A stretch of 64,000 nucleotides of DNA from Gryllotalpicola daejeonensis (GTDB lineage: Bacteria > Actinomycetota > Actinomycetes > Actinomycetales > Microbacteriaceae): assembly GCF_039538145.1 (NCBI RefSeq), contig NZ_BAABBV010000001.1, forward strand, positions 2,170,001 through 2,234,000, written 5' to 3'. Position numbers and translations under genes: made by a program. Shown piece after piece: positions 43,160 through 51,117 of the stretch. Numbering within the stretch: position 1 is the first letter of the stretch; every line of letters begins with the position of its first letter. Below the pieces are notes generated by a model that had not been told where the DNA came from, did no database searches, and saw only the letters and a list, made by a program, of their open reading frames with translations.

Positions 43160-44605
43160 ATGACTGACGGCGACGCTGCGCTCGGCGATGCGTGGGGTTC
43201 GATTCTCGCGACCCTCAGCAAAGACGAGCGAGTGACGGCGCAGCTCTACGGGTTCCTCAGCCTGGTCGAGCCGAAGGGCATCATGGCCGGCACCTTCTAC
43301 CTCGAGGTGCCGAACGAATTCACGCGCGGCATGATCGAACAACGCTGCCGGATGCCTCTGCTGTCGGCTATCGGAGGGCTCGACCCCGCCCTGCAGGTCT
43401 CGACGTTCGCCATCGTCGTCAACCCCGACATCGAGCAGGAGGTGCTGCAGACCGGCACCGACCCGGCACCGGTCGAGGCGGCCGCCCCGCAGAGCCCTTA
43501 CGCGGAAGCACCCTCGGCCGTGGCGCCGCCCGCGCAGGCATCCGTCGAGGTCACTGTCGCCCCGCGCGCGACGGACACGCGCCTCAATCCCAAGTACAGC
43601 TTCGACAACTTCGTCATCGGCCAGTCCAACCGCTTCGCGCACGCGGCTGCGGTCGCGGTCGCCGAGGCGCCGGCCAAGGCGTACAACCCGCTGTTCATCT
43701 ACGGCGACTCCGGCCTCGGCAAGACGCATCTGCTGCACTCGATCGGCCACTACGCGATGAGCCTCTACCCGGGCATCCGCGTGCGCTACGTCAGCTCTGA
43801 AGAGTTCACGAACGACTTCATCAACTCGATCCAGAACAACAGGGGCGCGAGCTTCCAGGCGCGGTACCGGAACATCGACATCCTGCTGATCGACGACATC
43901 CAGTTCCTGCAGCGCGCGGTGGAGACGCAGGAGGCGTTCTTCCACACCTTCAACACGCTGCACGACCACAACAAGCAGGTGGTCATCACCTCCGACCTCC
44001 CGCCGAAGCACCTGACCGGCTTCGAGGACCGCATGCGGTCGCGGTTCGAGTGGGGACTGATCACGGACGTGCAGGCCCCCGACCTCGAGACCCGCATCGC
44101 GATTCTGCGCAAGAAGGCGCAGAGCGAGAAGGTCATGGTCCCTGACGACATCCTCGAGTTCATGGCGACGAAGGTGTCGAGCAACATCCGCGAACTCGAG
44201 GGGACGCTCATCCGCGTCACGGCGTTCGCGAGCCTGAACCGCACGCCCGTCGACATGTCTCTCGTGCAGACGGTGCTGAAGGACCTCATCACCCTCGACG
44301 ACGACAACATCATCGCGCCGGTCGACATCATCACGGCGACGGCGGACTACTTCAAGCTGTCGGTCGACGACCTCTACGGGTCGTCGCGCTCGCAGGCGAT
44401 CGCGACCGCGCGCCAGATCGCGATGTATCTGTGCCGCGAGCTCACCAACCTCTCGCTGCCGAAGATCGGGCAGCTGTTCGGCAATCGCGACCACACCACC
44501 GTGATGTACGCCAACAAGAAGATCAGCGAGCTCATGAAGGAGCGTCGCTCGATCTACAACCAGGTCACCGAGCTCACCAGCCGCATCAAGCAGACCCGTC
44601 GCTGA
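43160..44605 (+). CDS. dnaA: Chromosomal replication initiator DnaA
   Basis: This 481-aa protein has domain I (~1-90, helicase/partner binding) and a linker domain II (~90-140, Ala/Pro-rich). Domain III is AAA+ with Walker A GDSGLGKTHLLHSIG, Walker B LLIDDIQFL and sensor II region TKVSSNIRELEGTL. Domain IV has the DnaA-box-reading FGNRDHTTVMYANKKI. It is flanked on both sides by DnaA boxes. Domain II is shorter than in Streptomyces. Confidence 0.98.
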   Translation: MTDGDAALGDAWGSILATLSKDERVTAQLYGFLSLVEPKGIMAGTFYLEVPNEFTRGMIEQRCRMPLLSAIGGLDPALQVSTFAIVVNPDIEQEVLQTGTDPAPVEAAAPQSPYAEAPSAVAPPAQASVEVTVAPRATDTRLNPKYSFDNFVIGQSNRFAHAAAVAVAEAPAKAYNPLFIYGDSGLGKTHLLHSIGHYAMSLYPGIRVRYVSSEEFTNDFINSIQNNRGASFQARYRNIDILLIDDIQFLQRAVETQEAFFHTFNTLHDHNKQVVITSDLPPKHLTGFEDRMRSRFEWGLITDVQAPDLETRIAILRKKAQSEKVMVPDDILEFMATKVSSNIRELEGTLIRVTAFASLNRTPVDMSLVQTVLKDLITLDDDNIIAPVDIITATADYFKLSVDDLYGSSRSQAIATARQIAMYLCRELTNLSLPKIGQLFGNRDHTTVMYANKKISELMKERRSIYNQVTELTSRIKQTRR

Positions 44606-45091
44606 CCCTCCGTCGACGCCGGGGTCGGCGTCACGCCCCGCGCTCAGCGCTCGTGCCCCATCGGCGCGCTTCCGCGCGCCTCGGCTCTGTCCCCCGCACT
44701 GAGGACTTGCAGAAGAGGCTTTTCGTCCGCGGATTTTCACACTGTGGATAACTTGTGGACTGTTAAGGCATAACCGCCGCCGCGATGTGGGGGAGACGCG
44801 GATTCTTGTGAATCACACGTTTTTGCGCAGATGCCTGTCATTCCGCGGCAGACCGACTCACCACACGCCACTCACAAGTGACAGGAATGTAGTTCCCTGA
44901 CAGCGACTGGCATCGACGGAGTTATCCACACTCTCCACATGCGTTAAGACCGTTAACCGAAATTCTTGTAAGACGCGCTTCCCACAACCTTCGCCGCCGG
45001 GCGCCTCGTGAATCACACGTTTGTCGGCACCGCCCGAGCGCGGCGCTAGCATTGTCACGACTTCCGTCCGCCGACTCTTCAGGGGTGTGTT
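44606..45091. other. oriC (dnaA-dnaN intergenic region)
   Basis: This gene-free stretch of 486 bp holds the exact DnaA boxes TGTGGATAA (44743-44751) and TTATCCACA (44922-44930), with weaker neighbours CTCTCCACA (44931-44939) and CTTCCCACA near 44980. Two copies of GTGAATCACACGTTT begin at 44808 and 45008. AT-rich GTTAAG/GTTAAC tracts lie at ~44761 and ~44943 and are candidate unwinding sequences. The position between dnaA and dnaN is the usual actinobacterial oriC. Confidence 0.88.
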
Positions 45092-46237
45092 TTGCGATTT
45101 CAGGCCAATCGCGACGTTCTGAGCGATGCCGTCTCTTTCGCTGTCAAACTCCTGCCGCAGCGCACGACGCTGCCGATCCTGTCCGGCATCCTCATCCGGA
45201 CGACGGACTCCGGCATCTCGCTCTCGTCGTTCGACTACGAGGTCTCTTCTCAGACCGAGATCGATGCAGAGGTCACCGAGCCGGGCACGATCCTCGTCTC
45301 AGGCCGGCTGCTGGCCGACATCGTGTCGCGCCTGCCCAACGCGCCGGTCCAGTTCTCGACCGACGAAGGCAAGATCGCCGTCACCTGCGGCTCTTCGCAC
45401 TTCACCCTGCTGTCGATGCCCGTCGAGGAGTACCCGACGCTGCCGCAGGTCGAGCAGTTCAGTGGCGTCGTACCGGCGGATGCCTTCGCCGAGGCCGTCG
45501 CACAGGTGGGGGTCGCCGCGTCGCGCGACGACGTGACGCCTGTGATCACCGGCGTGCAGCTCGAGATCGCCGAGAACGCGCTCAGCCTGGTCGCCACCGA
45601 CCGCTACCGCGTCGCGGTGCGCGAGATCGACTGGGACGGCTCGACCGGCGGTGTCGAGCAGGCGAGTGCCCTCGTTCCCGCCCGCACCCTGCAGGAGATC
45701 GGCAAGACGCTCGTGCACGCCGGCAACATCTCCGTCGCGATTCAGAACAACGACGAGCGCGAGCTGATCGCGTTCACCGCCGAGAAGAAGACGGTCACGT
45801 CACTGCTCATCAAGGGCAACTTCCCGCCGGTGAAGCGCCTCTTCCCGGAATCCGTCGACAACTACGCAGTGCTCAACACGGCAGAGCTCATCGAGGCGAC
45901 CCGCCGCGTGCAGATCGTCCTCGAGCGCGAGGCCGCGCTGCGCTACACCTTCACGTCAGAGGGCCTGACGCTCGAAGCCATCGGCTCCGAGCAGGCGCAG
46001 GCCTCGGAGAGCATCGACGCTCTCTTGACTGGGCAGGACACCGTCGTCTCGCTCAAGCCCCAGTTCCTGCTGGACGGTCTGAGCTCGGTGCACTCGGAAT
46101 TCGTGCGCATCTCGTTCACCAAGACCGAGAACCCCAACAAGCCCGGCCCGGTGCTCATCACGAGCCAGACCAGCAGGGAACAGGCCGGGAGCGACACTTA
46201 CAAGTACCTGCTGCAGCCCAACCTGCTGCTGCGTTAG
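45092..46237 (+). CDS. dnaN: DNA polymerase III beta sliding clamp
   Basis: This 381-aa three-domain clamp starts at TTG 45092 (RFQANRDVLSDAVSFAVKLL), with AGGGGT about 5 nt before. It has TLPILSGILIRTTDSGISLS, VATDRYRVAVREIDW, and the C-terminal VLITSQTSREQAGSDTYKYL. It encircles DNA and tethers polymerase III, and is standard next to dnaA. Confidence 0.98.
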   Translation: MRFQANRDVLSDAVSFAVKLLPQRTTLPILSGILIRTTDSGISLSSFDYEVSSQTEIDAEVTEPGTILVSGRLLADIVSRLPNAPVQFSTDEGKIAVTCGSSHFTLLSMPVEEYPTLPQVEQFSGVVPADAFAEAVAQVGVAASRDDVTPVITGVQLEIAENALSLVATDRYRVAVREIDWDGSTGGVEQASALVPARTLQEIGKTLVHAGNISVAIQNNDERELIAFTAEKKTVTSLLIKGNFPPVKRLFPESVDNYAVLNTAELIEATRRVQIVLEREAALRYTFTSEGLTLEAIGSEQAQASESIDALLTGQDTVVSLKPQFLLDGLSSVHSEFVRISFTKTENPNKPGPVLITSQTSREQAGSDTYKYLLQPNLLLR

Positions 46238-46251
46238 GAAGAAGGACCATC

Positions 46252-47139
46252 GTGCACATCGGTCTCATCGGTCTCGGCAAGATGGGCAACAACATGCGTG
46301 CCCGCCTCGAGAAGAACGGCGTCGAGGTCACCGGCTACGACACCAACCCCGCCGTCAGCGACGTCGCGACGCTCGCCGAACTCGTCAATGCTCTGCCCGC
46401 ACCCCGCACGGTGTGGGTCATGGTGCCGGCCGGCAAGATCACGGACTCGGTCGTCAACGATCTCGAGGGCCTGCTCGAGCCCGGCGACCTCGTCATCGAC
46501 GGCGGCAACTCCAAGTTCACCGACGACTTCCGTCACGCTGAGCAGCTGGCGGCCAAGGGCATCGATTACATGGATGCCGGCGTCTCCGGTGGTGTGTGGG
46601 GTCTCGAGAACGGCTATGGCCTCATGGTCGGCGGCTCGGAGGCTCAGGTCGAGCGCGTCATGCCGGTCTTCGACGCGCTGCGCCCCGAGGGTCCGCGCGA
46701 AGAGGGCTTCGTTCACGTCGGCGAGGTCGGCGCGGGCCACTACGCGAAGATGGTGCACAACGGCATCGAGTACGCGCTGATGCAGGCCTATGCAGAGGGC
46801 TACGAGCTGCTCGACACCCGCAAGGACATCATCAAGGACGTCACGGGCACCTTCAAGGCGTGGCAGCGCGGCACCGTCGTGCGCTCCTGGCTGCTCGAGC
46901 TGCTGGTGCGCGCCCTCGAGGCGGACCCGGAGTTCCAGAACATCGAAGGCTACGTGCAGGACTCCGGCGAGGGCCGGTGGACCGTGGAGGAAGGCATCAA
47001 CAATGCGGTGCCGCTTCCCACGATCTCCGCATCGATCTTCGCGCGCTTCGTCTCGCGCCAGGAGGACTCGCCGGCGATGAAGGCCGTCGCCGCTCTGCGC
47101 AACCAGTTCGGCGGCCACGCCGTCAAGGCTGTCGACTAG
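46252..47139 (+). CDS. gnd: 6-phosphogluconate dehydrogenase, decarboxylating (short, GndA-like)
   Basis: This 295-aa short-form enzyme makes ribulose 5-phosphate. Its Rossmann start HIGLIGLGKMGNNMRARLEK is followed by VIDGGNSKFTDDFRHAEQL, the substrate loop DAGVSGGVWGLENGYGLMVG, and the catalytic Lys/His segment VGAGHYAKMVHNGIEYALMQ. The ~300-aa length and lack of a long C-terminal domain match the NAD-type family. The dnaN-gnd-recF order is an actinobacterial hallmark. Confidence 0.95.
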   Translation: MHIGLIGLGKMGNNMRARLEKNGVEVTGYDTNPAVSDVATLAELVNALPAPRTVWVMVPAGKITDSVVNDLEGLLEPGDLVIDGGNSKFTDDFRHAEQLAAKGIDYMDAGVSGGVWGLENGYGLMVGGSEAQVERVMPVFDALRPEGPREEGFVHVGEVGAGHYAKMVHNGIEYALMQAYAEGYELLDTRKDIIKDVTGTFKAWQRGTVVRSWLLELLVRALEADPEFQNIEGYVQDSGEGRWTVEEGINNAVPLPTISASIFARFVSRQEDSPAMKAVAALRNQFGGHAVKAVD

Positions 47140-47149
47140 CAACCACCGG

Positions 47150-47204
47150 CGCCCCCGTCGAGGCTTCGAGATGCGCTTCGCGCCGCTCGGCCCCGGCGGG
47201 GGCG
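47150..47204 (+). terminator. Possible terminator after gnd
   Basis: CGCCCCCG (47150-47157) pairs with CGGGGGCG (47197-47204), followed by TCTTCTT. The loop is about 39 nt and only partly structured, so this is weak. Confidence 0.4.
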
Positions 47205-47230
47205 TCTTCTTATGAGAGAGGGAGATCACC

Positions 47231-47244
47231 GTTGCACGTGAAAC
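47231..47244. promoter_or_regulatory. One-mismatch parS at the recF start
   Basis: GTTGCACGTGAAAC differs from the parS core at one base (T to G in the left arm). It overlaps the TTG start codon and first four codons of recF. The only other near match noted in this window is the two-mismatch copy at 55531. Confidence 0.5.
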
Positions 47245-48440
47245 GCCTCACTCTCACCGACTTCCGCAACTATCGCGACGCCGAGCTCGATCTCTCCGAA
47301 GGCGTCACCGTCTTCGTCGGCCCGAACGGGCAGGGCAAGACCAACCTCGTCGAGTCCCTCGGCTATCTCGCCACCCTGGGCTCGCACCGCACGTCGGTGG
47401 ACTCGGCGATGATCAGAGCAGGTGCGGACTCCGCGGTCGTGCGTGCGGCCCTGCGCCATGTCGATCGCGAGCTGCTGGTCGAGGTGCAGCTCAATCGGGG
47501 TGCGGCGAACCGAGCGCAGGTCAACCGCTCCGCCGTGCGCACTCGCGAGCTGCCGCGCTACTTCTCGAGCATCCTGTTCGCTCCGGAGGACCTCGCGCTC
47601 GTGCGTGGCGAGCCCTCCACGCGCCGGCGCTTCATCGACGAGCTGCTCGTGCAGCGCTCACCGCGGCTCGCCGGCGTGCAGGCTGATTACGCGCGCATCG
47701 TCACCCAGCGCAATTCGCTGCTCAAGTCCGCGCGGGCGCAGCGCATCAAGGAGTCGCAGCTCTCGACGCTCGAGATCTGGAACGAGCGGCTGGTCGAGCT
47801 CGGCAGCGAGCTGATCGATCGGCGTGAAGCGCTCGTCGGCGAACTCGCAGGACCACTGCGCGTGGCATACCAGGCAGTCGCCGGTGTCGACCAGCATCCC
47901 CGGATCACGCAGCGACTCAGCATTCACGGCGCGGTCGGCGATGATGACGAGCCGGATGCCGGGGGCGGGGCGGCCTTTCGCGACGCGCGCTTCCCGGGGT
48001 CCGCGGGGAACGGGCAAGGTGAGTCGGCGGTCAGCGCACCCTCGACCAGCGAACAGTTCCGGGCAGCGCTGGCGGGCGTGCGGCGGAAAGAGCTCGAGCG
48101 CGGGATCACGCTGGTTGGCCCGCACCGCGACGACCTGCTGTTCGAGCTGAACGAGCTGCCGGCGAAGGGCTATGCGAGCCATGGTGAGTCGTGGTCGTTC
48201 GCGCTCGCCCTGCGGCTCGCGTCTGCGCAGCTGCTGCGGGCAGAGTCCGTCATCGGAGATCCGGTGCTCGTGCTCGATGACGTCTTCGCCGAACTGGATG
48301 CCGCGCGCCGGCGCGCCCTCGCGAGCGCCATCGGCGACTTCGAGCAGGTCCTCATCACTGCGGCGGTTCTCGAGGACGTGCCGCAGGAGCTCGGCGCGAG
48401 GCTCGTCAAGATCCGTGCGGGAGAGGTGGCGAGCGAATGA
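47232..48440 (+). CDS. recF: Recombination protein RecF
   Basis: This 402-aa SMC-like ATPase for gap repair and replication restart has Walker A FVGPNGQGKTNLVESLGYL, an insert domain, the signature segment YASHGESWSFALALRLASAQ, and Walker B VLVLDDVFAELDAARR. The start is TTG 47232 (HVKRLTLTDFRNYRDAEL). It overlaps dciA by 4 nt. Residues ~236-285 form a variable insert rich in Asp/Gly/Ala. Confidence 0.96.
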   Translation: MHVKRLTLTDFRNYRDAELDLSEGVTVFVGPNGQGKTNLVESLGYLATLGSHRTSVDSAMIRAGADSAVVRAALRHVDRELLVEVQLNRGAANRAQVNRSAVRTRELPRYFSSILFAPEDLALVRGEPSTRRRFIDELLVQRSPRLAGVQADYARIVTQRNSLLKSARAQRIKESQLSTLEIWNERLVELGSELIDRREALVGELAGPLRVAYQAVAGVDQHPRITQRLSIHGAVGDDDEPDAGGGAAFRDARFPGSAGNGQGESAVSAPSTSEQFRAALAGVRRKELERGITLVGPHRDDLLFELNELPAKGYASHGESWSFALALRLASAQLLRAESVIGDPVLVLDDVFAELDAARRRALASAIGDFEQVLITAAVLEDVPQELGARLVKIRAGEVASE

Positions 48441-48940
48441 ACGGTTCGTCTGAAGAGCCGCAGAGTGAGGCATCCCTCGTCTATCTCCGTCTCAAGAAGC
48501 TGTTCGGGGGCCCTACCGCGCGTGCCTCGAAAAGCCGCCAGCGGGCCGGAAGTGGAGAACCGGGCTCTGAGCCGTTCGGTGCTGGGCGAGATCCACGCGG
48601 TCTCGGATCCGTCATGGAAGCACTCACCACAGAGCTCGGCTGGGACTCCGAACTCGACAAGGCCGAGCTCATCGGAGCGTGGTCCGAGCTGGTCGGCGAG
48701 GGGACCGCGGCGAAGTCGCGCCCGCTTGGCATCGAGGACGGCGTGCTGACCGTGCAGTGCGATTCGACCGCCTGGGCCACGCAGCTACGAATTATGCGAG
48801 TGGAGTTGTTGACTGCAATCAGCCGGCGGTACCCGCGCGCCGGCATCCAATCGATCCGTTTCAACGGGCCGGACGTACCGACCTGGAAATACGGCCGCAG
48901 GTCGACGCAATGGCGCGGCCCTCGCGATACCTACGGCTGA
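48437..48940 (+). CDS. dciA: DciA-family (DUF721) replicative helicase loader
   Basis: This 167-aa protein has a basic, low-complexity N-terminus (TARASKSRQRAGSGEPGSE). The DUF721/DciA KH-like domain has GWDSELDKAELIGAWSELVG, LTVQCDSTAWATQLRIM and the RWxYGRRS-like WKYGRRSTQW. DciA proteins load DnaB in bacteria lacking DnaC/DnaI. This window holds dnaB but no dnaC-like loader, which fits. Overlap with recF is ATGA. Confidence 0.92.
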   Translation: MNGSSEEPQSEASLVYLRLKKLFGGPTARASKSRQRAGSGEPGSEPFGAGRDPRGLGSVMEALTTELGWDSELDKAELIGAWSELVGEGTAAKSRPLGIEDGVLTVQCDSTAWATQLRIMRVELLTAISRRYPRAGIQSIRFNGPDVPTWKYGRRSTQWRGPRDTYG

Positions 48941-49063
48941 GTCGGCAAATCAGTCCCAAAGCGCGAAATAAACGCGTCAGAGCGGCGTATAGCCCGGGGA
49001 ATCACACCCCCTCCTGATAGGATCAGATGTCACGATCTGTGTAGGTCAGGAGCTCAATTTCAC

Positions 49064-51067
49064 ATGACGACCGAACCGACGAACCAGGCCGGCGACGGCT
49101 CTGAAGACCAGAGTTACGGCGCGAACCAGATCCAGGTGCTCGAGGGCCTCGAGGCGGTTCGCAAGCGTCCCGGAATGTACATCGGCTCGACCGGCCCGCG
49201 CGGTCTGCACCACCTCGTGTGGGAGATCGTCGACAACGCGGTCGACGAGTACCTCGCCGGCTCCGGCGACCGGGTGATCATCACGCTCACGAGTGACGGC
49301 GGCGTGCGCGTCGTCGACAACGCGCGCGGCATCCCCGTCGAGATCCACCAGCCGGAAGGCATCTCGACCGTCGAGCTCGTGCTGACCGTTCTGCACGCCG
49401 GCGGCAAGTTCGGCGGCGGCGCATACGCCGTCTCCGGCGGTCTGCACGGCGTCGGCTCGTCGGTGGTCAACGCGCTCTCGAGCCGCCTCGAAGTCGAGGT
49501 GAAGCAGAAGGGCCACGTCTGGACCCAGAGCTATCACGACGGCAAGCCCGACGCACCGCTCGCGAAGGGCGAGCCGACGGAGGGCACCGGAACCACCATC
49601 ACCTTCTGGCCGAGTAGCGACGTGTTCGAGACCGTCGAGTTCGACTACGAGACGCTGCGCTCGCGGTTCCAGCAGTACGCGTTCCTCAACAAGGGACTCA
49701 TCATCGAGCTCCACGACGAGCGCGAGGGTGCCAAGACCGATGACGAAGGCGAGCCGATCGAAGCGCGCGTCGACGTCTTCCACTACGAGCGCGGTCTCGA
49801 GGATTACGTCGAGTACCTCAACTCGATCAAGAAGAACGAGATCGTCAACGACGAGATCATTCACTTCGAGGCAGAGGACACCTCGAAGAAGATCGCCCTC
49901 GAGGTCGCGATGCAGTGGACCGGTGCCTACAGCGAGAGCGTCCACACCTACGCGAACACGATCAACACGCACGAGGGCGGAACGCACGAAGAGGGCTTCC
50001 GCGCCGCGCTCACAACGCTCGTCAACCGGTACGCCCGCGAGAAGAACATCCTCAAAGAGAAGGACGACAACCTCTCCGGCGAGGACATCCGCGAAGGTCT
50101 CACCGCGGTCATCTCGGTGAAGCTCGCCGAGCCGCAGTTCGAGGGCCAGACCAAGACCAAGCTCGGCAACACCGAGGCGAAGGCCTACGTGCAGAAGGTT
50201 GTCGGCGACCAGCTCGGCGACTGGTTCGACCGCAACCCGAACGCCGCTCGCGACATCATCCGCAAGGGCATCCAGGCCGCGACCGCGCGCATCGCGGCGC
50301 GCAAGGCGCGCGAGACCGTGCGGCGCAAGGGCCTGCTCGAGGGAAGCGGCATGCCGGGCAAGCTCAAGGACTGCTCGTCGAAGGACCCGTCGATCTCCGA
50401 GATCTTCCTCGTCGAGGGCGACTCGGCAGGAGGCTCGGCGACGCAGGGTCGCAACCCCGCGACGCAGGCGATTCTGCCCTTGCGCGGCAAGATTCTGAAC
50501 GTCGAGAAGGCGCGGCTCGACCGTGCCCTTGCCAACGCAGAGATCCAGGCGATGATCCGTGCGTTCGGCGCCGGCCTCGGTGAAGAGTTCAACGCCGAGA
50601 AGGTGCGCTATCACAAGATGGTGCTGATGGCCGACGCCGACGTGGACGGCCAGCACATCACGACGCTGCTGCTCACCTTGATCTTCCGCTACATGCGGCC
50701 GCTCATCGAACTCGGCTACGTCTACCTCGCGCAGCCGCCGCTCTACCGGCTCAAGTGGACCAACGCCGAGCACGAGTACGTGTACTCCGACCAGGAGCGA
50801 GACGCGCTGCTCAAAGCAGGCCAAGCGGCAGGGAAGCGGATTCCCAAGGAGAACGGCGTCCAGCGCTACAAGGGTCTCGGCGAGATGAACTACGAAGAGC
50901 TCTGGGACACGACCATGAACCCCGAGACCCGCACCCTGCGCCAGGTCACCATGGAGGACGCCGCGGCGGCCGACGAGGTGTTCGCCACCCTGATGGGCGA
51001 CGACGTCGAATCCCGCCGTCACTTCATCCAGAAGAACGCCAAGAACGTCCGCTTCCTCGACGTCTAG
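49064..51067 (+). CDS. gyrB: DNA gyrase subunit B
   Basis: This 667-aa GHKL ATPase subunit has EGLEAVRKRPGMYIGSTGP, VDNARGIPVEIH, the transducer loop GLHGVGSSVVNAL, and the TOPRIM acidic motifs LVEGDSAGGSATQGRN and MADADVDGQHITTLLL. It ends KNAKNVRFLDV, the standard C-terminus. TAGGAT at 49018-49023 may be its -10 box. AGGAG lies ~13 nt before the start. Confidence 0.98.
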   Translation: MTTEPTNQAGDGSEDQSYGANQIQVLEGLEAVRKRPGMYIGSTGPRGLHHLVWEIVDNAVDEYLAGSGDRVIITLTSDGGVRVVDNARGIPVEIHQPEGISTVELVLTVLHAGGKFGGGAYAVSGGLHGVGSSVVNALSSRLEVEVKQKGHVWTQSYHDGKPDAPLAKGEPTEGTGTTITFWPSSDVFETVEFDYETLRSRFQQYAFLNKGLIIELHDEREGAKTDDEGEPIEARVDVFHYERGLEDYVEYLNSIKKNEIVNDEIIHFEAEDTSKKIALEVAMQWTGAYSESVHTYANTINTHEGGTHEEGFRAALTTLVNRYAREKNILKEKDDNLSGEDIREGLTAVISVKLAEPQFEGQTKTKLGNTEAKAYVQKVVGDQLGDWFDRNPNAARDIIRKGIQAATARIAARKARETVRRKGLLEGSGMPGKLKDCSSKDPSISEIFLVEGDSAGGSATQGRNPATQAILPLRGKILNVEKARLDRALANAEIQAMIRAFGAGLGEEFNAEKVRYHKMVLMADADVDGQHITTLLLTLIFRYMRPLIELGYVYLAQPPLYRLKWTNAEHEYVYSDQERDALLKAGQAAGKRIPKENGVQRYKGLGEMNYEELWDTTMNPETRTLRQVTMEDAAAADEVFATLMGDDVESRRHFIQKNAKNVRFLDV

Positions 51068-51117
51068 CGCCAGCGCCGAGAACACCGGCCCGCGGCATCC
51101 CGTAAAGAAGAGAAGAC

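Noticed and set aside
49046..51085. Minus-strand open frame (679 codons) opposite gyrB
   Set aside because: Shadow of gyrB. It has no ribosome site and a low-complexity Val/Leu/Arg/Asp product.
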